Shown: positions 37,558-48,686 of the stretch, one piece after another | Position numbering within the stretch: the stretch's first letter is position 1 | Layout: each line of letters begins with the position of its first letter | From: Providencia rustigianii DSM 4541 | GTDB taxonomy: Bacteria > Pseudomonadota > Gammaproteobacteria > Enterobacterales > Enterobacteriaceae | Assembly: GCF_000156395.1 (NCBI RefSeq) | Contig: NZ_GG703817.1 | Span: forward strand, 767,395 to 831,394 | Reading direction: 5' to 3' | DNA: 64,000 nt | Position numbers and translations under genes: made by a program | Notes under the pieces: generated by a model | What the model saw: only the letters and a program-made list of their open reading frames with translations | The model's database searches: none | What the model was told of the DNA's origin: nothing

Positions 37558-37965
37558 TTAATTATAACAACCTCCTGAGTTCGAGAACCTTATATATAAT
37601 TTGAAATTTTTAACTATATTAATAATAACTACACCATTATCCCAATATCGAATATTACAGGCTTGTTTTCTATGAGATATGGCTTTCCCAGTTGATATTC
37701 TAAAGTCAACATCCCAATAATCCGTATCACTCCATGCCATTATGCTATATATAAATTCACATCCAGAACCAGCCATTTCCAAATGCTCTAATTTATCAAT
37801 TTTTTGAGTTGTTTTCTCTCCTTTATCTCCGGAATAATAACTAACAACAATAGAGTTTATTGTTTCACCACTACTATTTAATATAAAAAATGAACCGTTC
37901 TTAAGTACACTTTCATATTCACTATTTTGACTGATATTTTTGAAAATATTATTTTCATTATCCAT
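37558..37965 (-). CDS. Unknown beta-rich protein, first of the paralogous pair
   Basis: This 135-residue protein has no signal peptide. The shared core reads SFFILNSSG, DTDYWDVDFRISTG, QACNIRYWDNGVVIIN, SNSGGC. It is upstream of its paralogue, 24 bp apart, then the secreted protein; the three look like one operon. A role as effector, toxin or sensor cannot be inferred from sequence alone. High AT suggests recent acquisition. Confidence 0.6.
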   Translation of the reverse strand: MDNENNIFKNISQNSEYESVLKNGSFFILNSSGETINSIVVSYYSGDKGEKTTQKIDKLEHLEMAGSGCEFIYSIMAWSDTDYWDVDFRISTGKAISHRKQACNIRYWDNGVVIINIVKNFKLYIRFSNSGGCYN

Positions 37966-38133
37966 AACAACCTCACTATGATTAAAAACAATAAATAATT
38001 ATTATTGTCTTTTATCTATCTAATCAAAGTTTAGTGAAAGGCGGTTATTCTTAAAAATAGCAAAGGATGATAATAATAAATTATCCGTGATAGTGGTTAG
38101 TAAATTAACACGTTGATATAGATTAAGAATCAT

Positions 38134-38157
38134 AAAAAACGCAGGAGATACCTGCGT
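38134..38157 (-). terminator. Intrinsic terminator of fliE
   Basis: ACGCAGG / CCTGCGT with a 5-nt loop, then T6 on the minus strand. Confidence 0.8.
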
Positions 38158-38191
38158 ATAGAATCAATAATATTGAGATTAAAAATACCAA

Positions 38192-38503
38192 TCATACCGG
38201 CATTGACATGATCTCTTGATAAGCCGCTACTAATTTATTTCTTACCTGAATTCCCATTTGTAGACTTAAACTGGCTTTCTGCATGTCGACCATCACATCA
38301 TTCAATGATAAATCTGGCTTACCCATAGTGAAATCTTGCACATTTTGGGTTGATTTAGTACGGACTTCATTGATTTGATTAACGGAAGCGACTAAATGAT
38401 CAGCAAAACCCACAGGATCGATAACAGGCTTGGCATGGTTTGTCGCTTGAGTCGCAACCACATTTAATTGGGATACAACCCCTTCAATGGCTTGAATAGT
38501 CAT
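38192..38503 (-). CDS. fliE: Flagellar hook-basal body protein FliE
   Basis: This 103-residue adaptor links the MS ring and rod. C-terminal DVMVDMQKASLSLQMGIQVRNKLVAAYQEIMSMPV is conserved. Monocistronic, divergent from fliF as in enterics. Confidence 0.95.
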   Translation of the reverse strand: MTIQAIEGVVSQLNVVATQATNHAKPVIDPVGFADHLVASVNQINEVRTKSTQNVQDFTMGKPDLSLNDVMVDMQKASLSLQMGIQVRNKLVAAYQEIMSMPV

Positions 38504-38745
38504 CTTATTCTCGTGTATTGGTTGAGCAAAAATTTGCTGTCACTATTTTTAGTTTGCCTACCCTACCACACTGTTTTTTACTTGAAGCCGATAAATAACA
38601 CCAAAATTATAGGCTGATTCCGTCATTAGATTCCCCAAAGGCATTAAATAATAGCAGCGTGAAAAAATGAGGTTACGAAGAGGGAAATCAGATTGTTTCA
38701 CCAAACGTACATTCATCCGTTTAGTTTGCTTAGCAGGGAATATTT
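38504..38745. promoter_or_regulatory. Divergent fliE / fliF class II promoter region
   Basis: Two FlhDC-like half-sites are suggested: AAGCCGATAAATAACA at 38585 and AAAGGCATTAAATAATAG at 38637. The first contains GCCGATAA but has no sigma-28 -35 at 11 bp, so class II control is more likely. Confidence 0.35.
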
Positions 38746-40440
38746 ATGAGTACCGCATCTAAAGATACGGGGGAGGCCAAAAAAGGTTTTGCCTCTATGA
38801 TCGAAAGTATCAAAGCCAACCCCAAAATACCGTTAATTATTGCCGGTGCTGCTGCGATAGCCATTATTGTCGCCCTACTTCTTTGGTTTCGCAGCCCTGA
38901 CTATCGAGTCCTGCTGAGTAACCTTAGCGCAAAAGATGGTGGTGATATCGTGGGTCAGCTGACTCAGATGAACGTCCCTTATCAAATTGCAGATAATGGC
39001 AGCGCCATCCTCGTCCCTGCGGATAAGGTTCATGAATTACGCTTAAAACTGGCGCAATCGGGTTTACCTAAAGGGGGAAATACCGGATTTGAGTTGCTAG
39101 ATAAGGAGCAATTCGGGATCAGCCAATTTAGCGAGCAAATTAACTACCAGCGTGCATTAGAAGGCGAATTATCGCGAACTATCGAATCACTCAGCCCTGT
39201 TCAAAGTGCTCGAGTGCATTTGGCCATTCCCAAACCAACACTGTTTGTTCGTGAGCAAAAACTTCCAACGGCCTCCGTTACTGTGGGGTTATTACCGGGA
39301 AGAGTTCTCGATGAAGGTCAAATTAGTGCCATCGTGCATATGGTATCGAGCAGCGTCACTGGCTTAACGGCAGCAAACGTCATTATCGTTGACCAAACAG
39401 GTCGTTTACTGACTAACAATGATAATAGCCAGCAGTCGGCCAATAGCGCACAGATAAAAATGACCAAAGAGATGGAAACCCATCTTAAAGAACGTATTGA
39501 AGACATTCTTTCTCCACTGGTTGGGCGTGCAAATATCCATGCTCAGGTCACCGCTCAGATGGACTTTTCGAAAGTAGAACAAACCTCCGAAGAATATAAA
39601 CCGAACCAAACACCGGATGCTGCCGCAATCCGCTCTCGCCAAAACAGCGAAAGCATGCAAAACAGCAATGGAGGTCCTGGGGGCGTACCGGGAGCATTAT
39701 CCAACCAGCCAGTCAGTGCACCTAGCGCACCAATCGAGGCTGAAAATAAAGATAATACTGGGAAAAACAACCAAAACACGACAACAACGCGTAATGGTAC
39801 CCTGAACTCACAACGGGATGAGACGACCAATTACGAAGTTGATCGCAAAATCAGTCATACCCAGCGTCAAATTGGTGTGGTAGACCGACTTTCTGTTGCT
39901 GTTATTGTTAACTACCAAGCTCAGGAGGGTGAGAAAGGCGTAGAAATGAAGCCATTACCACCTGAAATGATCAAGCAAATTGATGCATTAACCCGTGAAG
40001 CGATGGGCTATTCCACACAACGTGGCGACTCCCTCAATATCACTAACTCATTATTTACTAGCGATGCCCCAGCAATTGAAGAAACGTCATTACTGAACAG
40101 TCCTCAATTTGTTAGCCAAGCATTGGATTACGGCAAAATTATTCTTATCGCTATTATTGCGTGGTTCATGTGGCGCTTTGGTATCAAACCTCAATGGGTG
40201 AAATATCGTAAAGCGCAGCAAGCCCAAGCCGATGCTGAAACCTTTATCGCTACACAATCGACAACGCCGTTCGTCGTTGAAGAAGAAATTAATGAAGATA
40301 TGGACGAAAAAACCCGTCGCCGTCTGACTCGTCAACGTGTAAGTGCTGAAATTCAAAGTCAGCGTATCCGTGAAATGGCAGAGAAAGATCCGCAAGTCGT
40401 GGCAATGGTTATCCGTCAGTGGTTAGGAAAATCCCAATGA
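38746..40440 (+). CDS. fliF: Flagellar MS-ring protein
   Basis: This 564-residue protein has two transmembrane segments (about 28-48 and 464-484) and periplasmic ring-building motifs (the [17 protein letters not shown] block, [14 protein letters not shown]). A C-terminal cytoplasmic FliG-binding tail ends near [14 protein letters not shown]. First gene of fliFGHIJK. Confidence 0.97.
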   Translation: MSTASKDTGEAKKGFASMIESIKANPKIPLIIAGAAAIAIIVALLLWFRSPDYRVLLSNLSAKDGGDIVGQLTQMNVPYQIADNGSAILVPADKVHELRLKLAQSGLPKGGNTGFELLDKEQFGISQFSEQINYQRALEGELSRTIESLSPVQSARVHLAIPKPTLFVREQKLPTASVTVGLLPGRVLDEGQISAIVHMVSSSVTGLTAANVIIVDQTGRLLTNNDNSQQSANSAQIKMTKEMETHLKERIEDILSPLVGRANIHAQVTAQMDFSKVEQTSEEYKPNQTPDAAAIRSRQNSESMQNSNGGPGGVPGALSNQPVSAPSAPIEAENKDNTGKNNQNTTTTRNGTLNSQRDETTNYEVDRKISHTQRQIGVVDRLSVAVIVNYQAQEGEKGVEMKPLPPEMIKQIDALTREAMGYSTQRGDSLNITNSLFTSDAPAIEETSLLNSPQFVSQALDYGKIILIAIIAWFMWRFGIKPQWVKYRKAQQAQADAETFIATQSTTPFVVEEEINEDMDEKTRRRLTRQRVSAEIQSQRIREMAEKDPQVVAMVIRQWLGKSQ

Positions 40441-41429
40441 GTTTAAGTGGAACAGAGAAAAGCGCCGTTATGTTAATGACTCTCGGCGAAGATCAGGCTG
40501 CGGAAGTGTTCAAGCACCTGAACCCAAAAGAAGTCCAGCAGCTGAGTATGGCCGTGTCCAACATGCGCCAAATCTCCAATAATGAGCTTGCTGAAGTGTT
40601 GACTGAGTTTGAAGAATCGGCAATTCAGTTTGCCGCTCTCAACATCAATACCAATGATTATCTGCGTTCTGTCTTGGTGAAAGCGCTTGGTGAAGAGCGA
40701 GCAGCCAGCCTATTAGAAGACATTTTCGAGAAGCAAGAGACAACCTCGGGCATCGAAAGCCTCAACTATATGGAACCACAAACTGTTGCCGATATTATCC
40801 GTGATGAGCATCCACAAATTATCGCCACCATTTTGGTTCACTTAAAACGCAACTTAGCTGCTGATGTCTTAGAACTGTTCGAAGAGCGTCAACGTAACGA
40901 TATTATGCTACGTATTGCCACCTTTGGCGGTGTTCAGCCAGCCGCATTAGCGGAATTGACTGAAGTACTGAACAATCTTCTGGACGGTCAAAACCTCAAG
41001 CGCAGCAAAATGGGTGGCGTAAGAACCGCGGCAGAAATTATCAACTTGATGAAAAATCAGCAAGAAGAAAGCGTTATCGATGCAATGCGTGATTACGACG
41101 GTGAACTTGCACAGAAAATTATCGACGAAATGTTCCTGTTCGAAAATCTTATCGAGGTGGACAACCGCAGCATTCAACGCATCCTGCAAGACGTATCGAC
41201 CGACTCGTTGGTTATTGCCCTCAAAGGCAGCAATCAAGCACTGCGCGACCATTTCCTCAACAACATGGCAGCCCGTGCAGCAGAAATCGTCCGCGACGAT
41301 TTGGAATCCCGCGCACCAGTACGTATGTCACAAGTGGAAACCGAGCAGAAGGCCATTCTGATGGTTGTTCGCCGCTTAATCGAGAAAGGCGAAATCGCCA
41401 TCGGTGGTGGAGACGACGTCTATGTCTAA
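40437..41429 (+). CDS. fliG: Flagellar motor switch protein FliG
   Basis: This 330-residue rotor/switch protein has the torque-generating C-terminal domain with charged residues ([21 protein letters not shown]) and the middle [13 protein letters not shown] motif. Start ATG overlaps the fliF stop (ATGA). Confidence 0.97.
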   Translation: MSLSGTEKSAVMLMTLGEDQAAEVFKHLNPKEVQQLSMAVSNMRQISNNELAEVLTEFEESAIQFAALNINTNDYLRSVLVKALGEERAASLLEDIFEKQETTSGIESLNYMEPQTVADIIRDEHPQIIATILVHLKRNLAADVLELFEERQRNDIMLRIATFGGVQPAALAELTEVLNNLLDGQNLKRSKMGGVRTAAEIINLMKNQQEESVIDAMRDYDGELAQKIIDEMFLFENLIEVDNRSIQRILQDVSTDSLVIALKGSNQALRDHFLNNMAARAAEIVRDDLESRAPVRMSQVETEQKAILMVVRRLIEKGEIAIGGGDDVYV

Positions 41430-42153
41430 TTCGTCTAAAAAACATCTGCAATGGCAACCGTGGCAGCTACGGGAACTTAATCAGTGGGATTTAAATTCTT
41501 CAGCCATCCCATCATTAAGTGATGCCCCTGAGCCAACTGCCCCCAAAGTGCCTTGTTTAGAGCCTAAAGAGGTACTTGAGCAGATCAATTTGCTGGATAA
41601 CATCAAAGAAGATGCCCAAAAAACCGGATTCCAGCAAGGTTTCGATAAAGGACAAAAAGACGGATATCAAGCCGGTTTTACGGAAGGGCTACGTGCAGGG
41701 GAGCAGCAAGGTCATGATCAAGCCCTTGCCCTGCAACAACCCGCTATTGAAACATGGCAGAAATTATTGTCTGAGTTTCATTATTCCCTCGATACTTTTG
41801 ATACCGTGGTCACCACTAAATTACTGCAAATAGCCCTTTCTGCGGCGAAGCAAGTATTGGGGCAATCTACGGTATGTGATGGTACTGCACTGCTGGAAGA
41901 AATCAGTCGTTTACTTCAGCAGAAGCCGATTTTTGCCAGCCAACCTGAATTGCATGTTAACCCTAACCACGTGGCATTAATTGAGCAACATTTAGGTTCA
42001 CTGCTGGATCTGAACGGCTGGCGTTTAGTCGCCGATCCGACGCTACATATCGGCGGATGTCGCGTCGTGGCAGAAGACGGGGAAATTGATATGACGGTGG
42101 CCACGCGTTGGCAAGAATTATGCCGTCTGTATGCACCGGAGAGCTTGTCATGA
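41422..42153 (+). CDS. fliH: Flagellar export regulator FliH
   Basis: This 243-residue negative regulator of the FliI ATPase has a GxxxG-rich helix ([21 protein letters not shown]) and a C-terminal domain ending [15 protein letters not shown]. Start ATG 41422 overlaps fliG by 8 bp. Confidence 0.93.
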   Translation: MSNSSKKHLQWQPWQLRELNQWDLNSSAIPSLSDAPEPTAPKVPCLEPKEVLEQINLLDNIKEDAQKTGFQQGFDKGQKDGYQAGFTEGLRAGEQQGHDQALALQQPAIETWQKLLSEFHYSLDTFDTVVTTKLLQIALSAAKQVLGQSTVCDGTALLEEISRLLQQKPIFASQPELHVNPNHVALIEQHLGSLLDLNGWRLVADPTLHIGGCRVVAEDGEIDMTVATRWQELCRLYAPESLS

Positions 42154-43514
42154 CCGCCAGACTCGGTCGCTGGATGGCATCCCTTGATGACCTAGAGTCA
42201 CGTATGAAAGGGGTTCCCATGGTACGCCGCTACGGGCGTCTGACCAAAATCACCGGATTAGTCATGGAAGCCGAAGGCATCAAAATGCCTTTAGGCGCCA
42301 CATGCTATATCGAGCGCAACATTAATGGCGGCAGCGATGAGGTTGTCTGCGAAGTTGTCGGCTTTAACGGCGCTCGAATGTTACTGATGCCGCTATCAGA
42401 CCTTGAAGGGATTTCGCCTGGCGCTCGCGTTTATGCTCAATCTACTGGGGATGATGGGCAAACCAGTCGCCTGCTACCTATCGGTAATGAATTACTGGGT
42501 CGCGTATTGGATGCTCAAGGAACCCCCCTCGATGGAAAGGGTCCCTTGGAAACCAAAGCTCGAGCACCATTGATTACCCCACCAATTAACCCATTAGAAC
42601 GGACACCTATTCATAGTGTGCTTGATGTCGGTGTACGCGCCATAAACTCACTATTAACCGTTGGTCGCGGTCAACGCATGGGATTATTTGCAGGTTCAGG
42701 CGTCGGAAAAAGTGTCCTACTCGGTATGATGGCGCGCTTTACCCAAGCTGACATTATTGTGGTTGGGTTAATCGGTGAGCGTGGACGCGAAGTTAAAGAT
42801 TTTATCGAGAATATCTTGGGTGCTGACGGCTTGAGACGCGCCGTCGTGGTCGCCGCACCCGCCGATGTTTCTCCCTTACTGCGGATGCAAGGTGCCTCTT
42901 ACGCTACCCGTATCGCAGAATATTTTCGAGACCAAGGGAAAAGTGTCCTGCTGATTATGGATTCTCTCACTCGCTACAGTATGGCACAGCGTGAGATCGC
43001 GCTTGCCGTGGGTGAGCCACCAGCAACCAAAGGTTATCCACCTTCCGTTTTTGCGAAATTACCCGCGCTTGTTGAACGAGCAGGTAACGGAAAAAACGGA
43101 GGATCAATTACCGCATTTTATACCGTATTGACTGAAGGGGATGACCAGCAAGACCCCATCGCGGATTCTGCTCGTGCTATTTTGGATGGACACATTGTTC
43201 TGTCTCGATCTCTTGCTGAATCCGGTCACTACCCTGCGATTGATATTGAAGCCTCAATTAGCCGAGCAATGACTGACCTGATCGCTAAAGAACACTATCG
43301 CAAAATTCAACGATTTAAGCAGTTAACATCCAGTTACCAGCGTAACCGCGACCTAATCAATGTCGGCGCCTACGCCATGGGCAGCGATCCTATGTTGGAT
43401 ACTGCCATTCAGTATTACCCACGCATGTCGAAATTCTTACAACAAGATATTGATGAACGTTGTGATTATCAAACAGCTTGTGAGCAACTGGATCATGTTG
43501 TTCCAAATGAATAA
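42150..43514 (+). CDS. fliI: Flagellum-specific ATP synthase FliI
   Basis: This 454-residue export ATPase has Walker [10 protein letters not shown] near residue 182 and Walker [22 protein letters not shown] overlap with fliH. The start is after the ORF's first Met because the preceding residues lie within fliH. Confidence 0.97.
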   Translation: MTARLGRWMASLDDLESRMKGVPMVRRYGRLTKITGLVMEAEGIKMPLGATCYIERNINGGSDEVVCEVVGFNGARMLLMPLSDLEGISPGARVYAQSTGDDGQTSRLLPIGNELLGRVLDAQGTPLDGKGPLETKARAPLITPPINPLERTPIHSVLDVGVRAINSLLTVGRGQRMGLFAGSGVGKSVLLGMMARFTQADIIVVGLIGERGREVKDFIENILGADGLRRAVVVAAPADVSPLLRMQGASYATRIAEYFRDQGKSVLLIMDSLTRYSMAQREIALAVGEPPATKGYPPSVFAKLPALVERAGNGKNGGSITAFYTVLTEGDDQQDPIADSARAILDGHIVLSRSLAESGHYPAIDIEASISRAMTDLIAKEHYRKIQRFKQLTSSYQRNRDLINVGAYAMGSDPMLDTAIQYYPRMSKFLQQDIDERCDYQTACEQLDHVVPNE

Positions 43515-43525
43515 CGAGGGGTGCG

Positions 43526-43969
43526 ATGTCCAATAGCCATGCATTAACGACATTATTGAGTTTAGCGGAAGACGCTTCTGAAGAGGCGGCTAAGGTCCTT
43601 GCTCAGGTGCGCCAAACACACACTCAAATGTCAGAGCAGTTAAATATGTTGGAAAACTATCAATCCGAATATCGGCAAAAGTTAAACCAAACACTGCACA
43701 GTGGTATGGACTCGGATAAATGGCAGAATTATCAACAATTTCTTGTCACCCTAGAACTCACTATTGAGCAGCAGCAACAACAGCTCAGTATGTGGAAACA
43801 ACGTGTCGATGATGCTAACCGTCATTGGCAAGAAAAACAGCAACGCGTCAATGCGTTCGATACCTTAATTCAACGCGCCGAACATACTCAAAACCAACGT
43901 CAAAATCGCTTAGAACAAAAACAGATGGACGAATTTGCTCAACGCGCGACTTTACGGAGATCCCAATAA
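43526..43969 (+). CDS. fliJ: Flagellar export protein FliJ
   Basis: This 147-residue coiled-coil chaperone (Gln/Glu-rich throughout) between fliI and fliK works with the FliHI ATPase complex. Homology is weak by eye but size, composition and position are clear. Confidence 0.85.
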   Translation: MSNSHALTTLLSLAEDASEEAAKVLAQVRQTHTQMSEQLNMLENYQSEYRQKLNQTLHSGMDSDKWQNYQQFLVTLELTIEQQQQQLSMWKQRVDDANRHWQEKQQRVNAFDTLIQRAEHTQNQRQNRLEQKQMDEFAQRATLRRSQ

Positions 43970-45352
43970 ATGGACGTCAATGCCAATCTGTTGCCAGTTA
44001 CCCCGACAAATAGCACCAAAACGGCCAATGAGCCGCAACGTGATAGTCAGATTGATGAAACTCAAGCACCCGCGGTGCCTTTTCAAGCGATTCTTGAGAA
44101 CCAACAGCCACCAGCAAAGAGCACAGAAAATGACACGCCTCCGAAAACTGCGACTGATGAAGCTACGCTGAATCAACAAATCAGTGAACAGAAACAGGCT
44201 GAAATTACTGAACCGACGCCTGATAAGCCCGCTATTGGTAACGAAAAAGCAGAACATGCGCTGGCACAATTGAATTTTAGCCGTGATTTACGCGGTGATA
44301 GTGTCCAAACACCATTACAGCCTGAATTATTAACCGGTAAACTCACCGATGAAAAAGCGTTAGTCGACCAGCTAAAACAAATCACTAATGAGCGGATTCA
44401 AACCGCAGCCAATCCTCAAGCGGCACCAGAAAAACCCTCGACCACGCCATTTACTCAGTCATTGCAACAGATTAGTGATGTGGCACGAAATGCAGCCCCA
44501 TTTGATGAAAAAGCGCTCGTAGGCTCCCAACTACAATTAGCAGGGGAAGAGCAAGACCCAACTCTGGGTCTAATGATGAAAAAAGAGGTCGGCGAACGTC
44601 GTGATCAATCGTTATTTGCGCTCGATAATCAGCGAGTGATCCCCACGAAAGATTTTGCTCAGGACTTTATGCCACTGAGTAAAAAATCGTTGAATACAGA
44701 TTCCATTTCCCAGTGGGTCAATACCAATACAGAAAACAGCCAAAATTTGCAAAATAATGCCAAAGGCGCTTTTGCACTTCAAGCTGAAACAGGGGCATTC
44801 ACGACGTCGGCAAACTCTGCTACACCACACGTCGCAGGTATTATGCCAACTCAAGCCACTGCGCAGGCCGCGACCATTTCAGCACCGCTGGCCACACCAA
44901 CAATGCATCTCCCAAGCCCATTAGGTAGCGAAGCATGGCAGCAGCAACTTAGCCAGCACATGCTATTTTTCTCTCGCCAAGGGGTTTCCCAAGCACAAAT
45001 TCGTTTACATCCCGAAGAGCTTGGTTCCTTGAATGTGCATTTGCGTATTGAGGATAACCAAGCCGTAATGCATTTTGTGTCTCCACATAGCCATGTACGG
45101 GCTGCAATGGAAAGCATGATGCCAATTCTACGTAACGCACTGCAAGAAAGTGGGATTCATTTAGCTCAAGGTTCTGTTGGGCAAGAGAATACCAGCAGTC
45201 AATCCGGTGCAGAACAACAATCCAATCAGCGAGATGGCCAGCCACATTCGACGCATCCATCCGTCGGAGTCGTGGGGATTAGTGAGGCAAATACAAGTAC
45301 AAGCCACACCAAGTTACCGACTCGACAAGGTGGCATTAATACCTTTGCATAA
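43970..45352 (+). CDS. fliK: Flagellar hook-length control protein
   Basis: This 460-residue protein has a disordered Gln/Thr-rich N-terminal two-thirds and the conserved C-terminal substrate-switch domain (about 325-410: AQIRLHPEELGSLNVHLRIEDN). Immediately follows fliJ. Confidence 0.93.
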   Translation: MDVNANLLPVTPTNSTKTANEPQRDSQIDETQAPAVPFQAILENQQPPAKSTENDTPPKTATDEATLNQQISEQKQAEITEPTPDKPAIGNEKAEHALAQLNFSRDLRGDSVQTPLQPELLTGKLTDEKALVDQLKQITNERIQTAANPQAAPEKPSTTPFTQSLQQISDVARNAAPFDEKALVGSQLQLAGEEQDPTLGLMMKKEVGERRDQSLFALDNQRVIPTKDFAQDFMPLSKKSLNTDSISQWVNTNTENSQNLQNNAKGAFALQAETGAFTTSANSATPHVAGIMPTQATAQAATISAPLATPTMHLPSPLGSEAWQQQLSQHMLFFSRQGVSQAQIRLHPEELGSLNVHLRIEDNQAVMHFVSPHSHVRAAMESMMPILRNALQESGIHLAQGSVGQENTSSQSGAEQQSNQRDGQPHSTHPSVGVVGISEANTSTSHTKLPTRQGGINTFA

Positions 45353-45391
45353 TGTCTTTCTGTAAGGCCTTTGCATAATAAATATGCGAAT

Positions 45392-45433
45392 GGCGGTAAT
45401 TTTAGTTCTAAAGCGTCGAGTTACCGCCTTTTT
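45392..45433 (+). terminator. Intrinsic terminator between fliK and fliL
   Basis: GGCGGTAA / TTACCGCC (21-nt loop) followed by TTTTT. It separates fliFGHIJK from fliLMNOPQR, as two operons. Confidence 0.7.
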
Positions 45434-45539
45434 GCTTCGTTTTTCACTCCTTTAAATCATCCCAATCTAGGGATAATGCTAGAGATCATAAAGTATAAAA
45501 CCCGTATGGGTTTGGCATCTAAAACAGGAATTCAGCCAC

Positions 45540-46022
45540 ATGTCGTCTTCACGCAATGAATCTAAACGTTCGAATAAAGGGTTAATTTTACTATTTGCCC
45601 TCATAGCCTTAGCCGGTGCGGGTTTTGGCGGTTATAGCTGGTGGACGACACAGCAACAGGCACAATCTGTAGATGGAGACGAAAAACGTCCAAATATGCC
45701 TCAACCTATTTTTATGGAATTAGAGCCATTTACCGTTAATCTTCCAGGATTAAATAATGCACCCGATCGCGTGCTCTACATCCACGTCACATTACGCCTT
45801 GCGAATGAAAAATCTCGCAAACAGCTTCACGAATATTTGCCAGAAGTTCGCAGTCGCCTCTTGTTATTGCTGTCCGAACAGCAATCTAAAAATATGGGCA
45901 CCCACGAAGGTAAGCTGCAACTGATGAAGGATATTAAAGGGACATTAACCCCTACCCTGATCCCGGGGGATACCGATCAGGATATTTCTGACGTGTTATT
46001 TACTACTTTTATTCTGCGGTAA
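45540..46022 (+). CDS. fliL: Flagellar basal-body-associated protein FliL
   Basis: This 160-residue protein has one N-terminal membrane anchor (about 15-35) and a periplasmic domain near the stator. First of fliLMNOPQR. Confidence 0.93.
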   Translation: MSSSRNESKRSNKGLILLFALIALAGAGFGGYSWWTTQQQAQSVDGDEKRPNMPQPIFMELEPFTVNLPGLNNAPDRVLYIHVTLRLANEKSRKQLHEYLPEVRSRLLLLLSEQQSKNMGTHEGKLQLMKDIKGTLTPTLIPGDTDQDISDVLFTTFILR

Positions 46023-46027
46023 TACCC

Positions 46028-47035
46028 ATGAGCGATAATATTTTATCTCAGGCTGAAATTGATGCGCTGCTTAATGATGATGCGCCATCAACCGATCAGC
46101 CGCTACCTGAAAACCAAGGCAAAGATAATGTTCGCCCATACAACCCGAATACCCAACGCCGGGTTTTTCGGGAACGTATGCAGTCCTTGGAAATCATTAA
46201 TGAGCGTTTTGCCCGTCAGTTCCGGATGGGGTTATTTAATATGTTACGCCGTAGTCCAGATATTACGGTTGGTGCAATTAAAGTTGAGCCTTATCATGAA
46301 TTTGCACGTAACTTACCGGTTCCAACTAACCTCAATTTGATCCATATGCCACCTTTGCGTGGTACAGCGCTGTTCACTTTTGAACCCGCGCTGGTGTATA
46401 TCGCCGTGGATAACCTGTTTGGGGGAGATGGACGCTTTCCTGTTCGCTCTGAAGGCAAAGAATTCACCAATACCGAACAACGTATTATCAATCGTATGCT
46501 GAAACTCGCACTTAACGCCTATCGCGATGCTTGGCGTCCAATTGCTGATGTTGAAGTGGAGTATGTGCGTTCCGAAATTCAGGTGAAGTTCACCAATATC
46601 ACCACATCTCCCAACGATATTGTGGTAACTACCCCATTCTTGGTGGAAATCGGCAATACCGTTGGTGAATTCAGTATCTGTATTCCAATCGCCATGATTG
46701 AGCCGTTGCGTGAACGTTTAATCAACCCACCGACGGAGCAAGGACATCAAGAAAACGAAGCTTGGGTCACTAACTTAGTCACTCAAGTAAAACGTTCAGA
46801 ATTAGAACTGGTTGCTAATCTGGTTGAGATCCCGCTGCGCATCTCTAGCTTGCTGCAACTACAAAAAGGGGATGTACTCCCTATTGATAAGCCAGACAGA
46901 CTGATCGTCAATGTTGACGGTGTCCCGGTATTAACCAGTCAATACGGCACCCAAAACGGTCAATATGCACTGCGTGTAGAACATTTGATTAACCCTGTTT
47001 TAAACACTCTAGATGAGGAAAGTACCAATGAGTGA
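46028..47035 (+). CDS. fliM: Flagellar motor switch protein FliM
   Basis: This 335-residue protein has the N-terminal CheY-binding LSQAEIDALLN motif, a central domain and a C-terminal FliN-like domain. Confidence 0.97.
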   Translation: MSDNILSQAEIDALLNDDAPSTDQPLPENQGKDNVRPYNPNTQRRVFRERMQSLEIINERFARQFRMGLFNMLRRSPDITVGAIKVEPYHEFARNLPVPTNLNLIHMPPLRGTALFTFEPALVYIAVDNLFGGDGRFPVRSEGKEFTNTEQRIINRMLKLALNAYRDAWRPIADVEVEYVRSEIQVKFTNITTSPNDIVVTTPFLVEIGNTVGEFSICIPIAMIEPLRERLINPPTEQGHQENEAWVTNLVTQVKRSELELVANLVEIPLRISSLLQLQKGDVLPIDKPDRLIVNVDGVPVLTSQYGTQNGQYALRVEHLINPVLNTLDEESTNE

Positions 47036-47444
47036 GGCGAAAAATTCTCTTGATGCATCAACCAACCACAACGATGAAGACTTGTGGGCTGAGGCGCTGG
47101 AACAACAAAAACAAGCGGAATCCGCCTCTGCTGGTATGCAGAATTTCGAAAATGTTGACGGACAGAATCCATTAAATCAATTTTCTGATGTTGACTTAAT
47201 TATGGATATCCCTGTTCGCCTATCAGTGGAACTGGGACGCACCAAAATGACCATTAAAAAATTACTCAGCCTATCTCAAGGTTCCGTGGTTTCGTTAGAT
47301 GGCTTAGCGGGTGAACCTCTCGATATTCTGATCAACGGCTATTTAATTGCACAAGGTGAAGTCGTGGTCGTATCTGATAATTACGGTATTCGTATTACTG
47401 ACATTATCACGCCATCTGAACGTATGCGCCGTTTGAGTCGCTAA
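47028..47444 (+). CDS. fliN: Flagellar motor switch protein FliN
   Basis: This 138-residue protein has the C-terminal SpoA domain (IPVRLSVELGRTKMTIKKLL, EPLDILINGYLIAQGEVVVV). ATG 47028 has GAGGAA upstream and overlaps the fliM end. Confidence 0.96.
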   Translation: MSEAKNSLDASTNHNDEDLWAEALEQQKQAESASAGMQNFENVDGQNPLNQFSDVDLIMDIPVRLSVELGRTKMTIKKLLSLSQGSVVSLDGLAGEPLDILINGYLIAQGEVVVVSDNYGIRITDIITPSERMRRLSR

Positions 47445-47445
47445 A

Positions 47446-47922
47446 ATGACCAATGTGACAGCGATAGAACCCCAAGTTCAACCCACAGTCATTGACACGG
47501 TGCCAACCCAAAAACCGTTTTTGGCAAGCACTGTGTCCCATGACAACGCTTCTGCTCCTGCCATCAATAACAATGATAGTTTGGCGCAAATTTCAGGGGC
47601 GCTAAGCGCCATTATTTTGCTGATCTTAGTCGGTGCGTGGCTGGTTAAAAAGTTTGGATTTGGGCGTAATACATTCACAAAGCAACAACTGGTGAATGTA
47701 AAAGGTCGCTGTACGATTGGGGGAAAAGAACGAATTGTTGTGGTTGAAGTAAACAACGAATACTTGGTTTTAGGGGTAACTGCACAGTCGGTGAACTTAT
47801 TACACCAGTATCCCGCACCACAAGAAAACCCACTGAATTTTACCCAAGAACCGTTAACGTTTCAGTCGATATTCAAGAAAAAACAAGATGCCGCCAACCA
47901 AGCGGCCTTAGAAAAACAGTAA
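47446..47922 (+). CDS. fliO: Flagellar biosynthesis protein FliO
   Basis: This 158-residue protein with a single transmembrane segment (about 45-67) and a cytoplasmic tail supports FliP ring assembly. Confidence 0.9.
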   Translation: MTNVTAIEPQVQPTVIDTVPTQKPFLASTVSHDNASAPAINNNDSLAQISGALSAIILLILVGAWLVKKFGFGRNTFTKQQLVNVKGRCTIGGKERIVVVEVNNEYLVLGVTAQSVNLLHQYPAPQENPLNFTQEPLTFQSIFKKKQDAANQAALEKQ

Positions 47923-47934
47923 CCGGAAGCGCCC

Positions 47935-48678
47935 ATGTTACCTTTAAAATCCGTTGCCGCTATCAGCGCTCTGTTACTTGCTCTACCTCAATCAGCTTCA
48001 GCGGCACTGCCTGCGGTGATCAGCCATTCTCTGACTGATGGTGGGCAATCTTGGTCATTACCGGTCCAAACTTTACTGTTTTTGACCTTACTTGGCTTTA
48101 TCCCCGCCATGCTCCTCATGATGACCAGCTTTACGCGGATTATCATCGTGCTCGGTTTGTTACGTAATGCCCTTGGAACCCCTTCAGCACCACCAAACCA
48201 AGTTCTATTGGGATTAGCGCTATTTCTCACTTTTTTCGTTATGTCTCCCGTTGCAGACCAAGTTTATCGTGAAGCTTATCAACCTTTTAGTGAAGATAAA
48301 ATTAGCCTAGAAACGGCATTAGAAAAAGGCACCGCGCCACTGCGTACGTTTATGCTAGGGCAAACTCGGGAATCGGATCTTGCGCTCTTTGCACGTATCG
48401 CCAAAGTTGGTGAAATTCAAGAAGCCAAAGATGTACCAATGCGTATTTTAGTTCCTGCGTTTATTACTAGTGAACTGAAAACCGCGTTCCAAATTGGTTT
48501 TACTATCTTTATTCCGTTCTTGATCATTGACTTAGTGGTTGCCAGTGTTCTGATGGCTCTGGGGATGATGATGGTACCCCCAGCAACGGTTTCATTACCC
48601 TTCAAGTTAATGTTATTTGTCTTGGTTGATGGTTGGCAATTATTGCTGGGCTCTCTGTCTCAAAGCTTTTTTAATTAG
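47935..48678 (+). CDS. fliP: Flagellar export-gate protein FliP
   Basis: This 247-residue protein has a cleavable signal peptide (through ASAA) and the FliP signatures ([44 protein letters not shown]). Confidence 0.97.
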   Translation: MLPLKSVAAISALLLALPQSASAALPAVISHSLTDGGQSWSLPVQTLLFLTLLGFIPAMLLMMTSFTRIIIVLGLLRNALGTPSAPPNQVLLGLALFLTFFVMSPVADQVYREAYQPFSEDKISLETALEKGTAPLRTFMLGQTRESDLALFARIAKVGEIQEAKDVPMRILVPAFITSELKTAFQIGFTIFIPFLIIDLVVASVLMALGMMMVPPATVSLPFKLMLFVLVDGWQLLLGSLSQSFFN

Positions 48679-48686
48679 GAACGATT

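Noticed and set aside
38587-38594. GCCGATAA as a sigma-28 promoter for fliF
   Set aside because: No TAAA-type -35 at 11-bp spacing; fliF is normally class II.
39318-45260. Multiple minus-strand ORFs across fliF-fliK
   Set aside because: They are antisense shadows of strongly conserved flagellar genes, with no ribosome binding sites or protein-like composition.
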